Shown here: one piece after another, positions 63,500 to 64,000 of the stretch
Position numbering within the stretch: the first letter of the stretch is position 1
How the letters are laid out: every line of letters begins with the position of its first letter
Assembly: GCA_963707275.1 (NCBI GenBank)
Contig: CAVPPH010000001.1
Coordinates: 558,001 to 622,000, forward strand
Source: JACKBK01 sp963707275
Lineage (GTDB): Bacteria; Chloroflexota; Anaerolineae; JAAEKA01
DNA length: 64,000 nucleotides
Direction: 5' to 3'
Translations under genes and position numbers: made by a program
Notes under the pieces: generated by a model
The model's database searches: none
What the model saw: only the letters and a program-made list of their open reading frames with translations
What the model was told of the DNA's origin: nothing

Positions 63500-64000
63500 A
63501 TGACTACCACTGCCGCTGACCGTCCCCGGCCCCGTCGTCGACGGCGACGCATCAACTGGACAGCCCGTGCCCGCCATCTCACCCAGGCGGCGTTTGTCGG
63601 TATCATTCTTTTCGTTAGCATCCGCCACTACCTGGTGGGAGAAGTTGCCGGCGGATCGGCGTCCATCGACGCGCTGTGTCCGTTTGGCGCCGTCGAAACC
63701 CTTTGGCGCTACATCACCACCGGGCAGTTCGTCAACAAGATCCATCCCTCGAATCTGATCCTTGGATTTGGCCTGTTCGTGGGTGTTATTCTGGCCGGCA
63801 GCAGCTTTTGTGGTTGGGCGTGTCCCTTTGGCGCCTTGCAGGACGCGCTGAACTGGGTGCGCAAGACCCTGCGCTTGCCGGAAGTCCACCTGCCTGAGCG
63901 GGCAGATCGCATCATGCGCTACGGGCGCTACGTCACGCTGGGGCTGATCCTGTACATGACTATCAGCACCGCTAAGCTGTGGTTCTCTGGTTTCGATCCT
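63500..64000 (+). CDS. 4Fe-4S polyferredoxin-type membrane protein (NapH/CcoG-like), 3' end cut off
   Basis: The open frame runs from ATG 63500 (AAGGAG at 63483-63488) to the window end, 167 codons. An Arg-rich start (RPRPRRRRRRINW) precedes helix 1 (about 30-47). IDALCPFGAVETLW and SFCGWACPFGALQDALNWV are the paired Cys motifs of NapH/YccM-type membrane ferredoxins. At least three helices are visible. Such proteins pass electrons across or along the membrane to reductases. The missing part should hold the 4Fe-4S clusters. Confidence 0.88.
   Translation, partial: MTTTAADRPRPRRRRRRINWTARARHLTQAAFVGIILFVSIRHYLVGEVAGGSASIDALCPFGAVETLWRYITTGQFVNKIHPSNLILGFGLFVGVILAGSSFCGWACPFGALQDALNWVRKTLRLPEVHLPERADRIMRYGRYVTLGLILYMTISTAKLWFSGFDP

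Noticed and set aside
1..64000. tRNA, rRNA, prophage, insertion-sequence transposase or CRISPR loci
   Set aside because: I looked for transposase-like proteins, phage genes, tRNA-like cloverleaves and regular spacer arrays and found none that I can support.

Overview
The window is a GC-rich bacterial segment. Several features suggest a filamentous or saccharolytic Chloroflexota (Anaerolineae/Caldilineae-like): lipoprotein solute-binding proteins with Ala/Pro/Glu linkers directly after the lipobox, many LacI-controlled sugar ABC operons, a wide glycosidase and phosphorylase set, and dozens of short palindromic intergenic repeats. This is an inference from style and gene content; there is no rRNA here to settle it.

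Layout. 1-5344 (minus strand): sugar ABC operon lacI, binding protein, malF-like, malG-like (cut by the window edge). 5536-9204: small chromosomal genes (helical protein, LysE exporter, NAD(P)-epimerase, MerR regulator, DinB-type protein). 9524-38467 (plus strand): one long run of carbohydrate genes: LacI, ABC transporter, GH4, YdjC-type deacetylase, GlcNAc-kinase-like gene, cellobiose phosphorylase (GH94), methyltransferase, GH3, second permease pair, PIG-V-like mannosyltransferase, GH20, VOC protein, APH-like kinase, GH130, clan-A glycosidase, second GH94, GH18 and GH1. 38637-39983: fused CoA-transferase. 40023-52867: probable beta-1,3-glucan locus: a LacI-sensor/histidine kinase/receiver/AraC hybrid regulator, a 1603-residue secreted GH16 protein, a GH30 remnant and a 1156-residue GH94-like phosphorylase candidate. 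52930-58622 (minus): PIN/AbrB toxin-antitoxin pair coupled to asnS, then malic enzyme and aspS. 58812-64000 (plus): aldo/keto reductase, two phosphatases, membrane proteins, a small secreted protein and the start of a polyferredoxin.

How they work together. Secreted lipoprotein or signal-bearing hydrolases (GH3, GH20, GH18, GH16, clan A) would cut beta-glucans, chitin-type or glycan material outside the cell. ABC permeases import the oligosaccharides. Cytoplasmic phosphorylases (two GH94, GH130, the GH94-like giant) and GH1/GH4 enzymes finish degradation, several by phosphorolysis that conserves energy.

Two things stand out. First, about 45 reading-frame breaks occur in 17 genes, and every one can be repaired by removing one extra base (+1), none requiring a -1 correction, while many long neighbours (8.3 kb at 43944-52867 apart from the GH30 relic) are unbroken. 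I give rebuilt spans for these genes. I use type 'pseudogene' only where there are four or more breaks, a nonsense codon or a clear truncation; the cause (consensus error or real decay) cannot be decided from sequence alone. Second, several families of palindromic elements sit between genes, on stop codons, and once inside a coding sequence.
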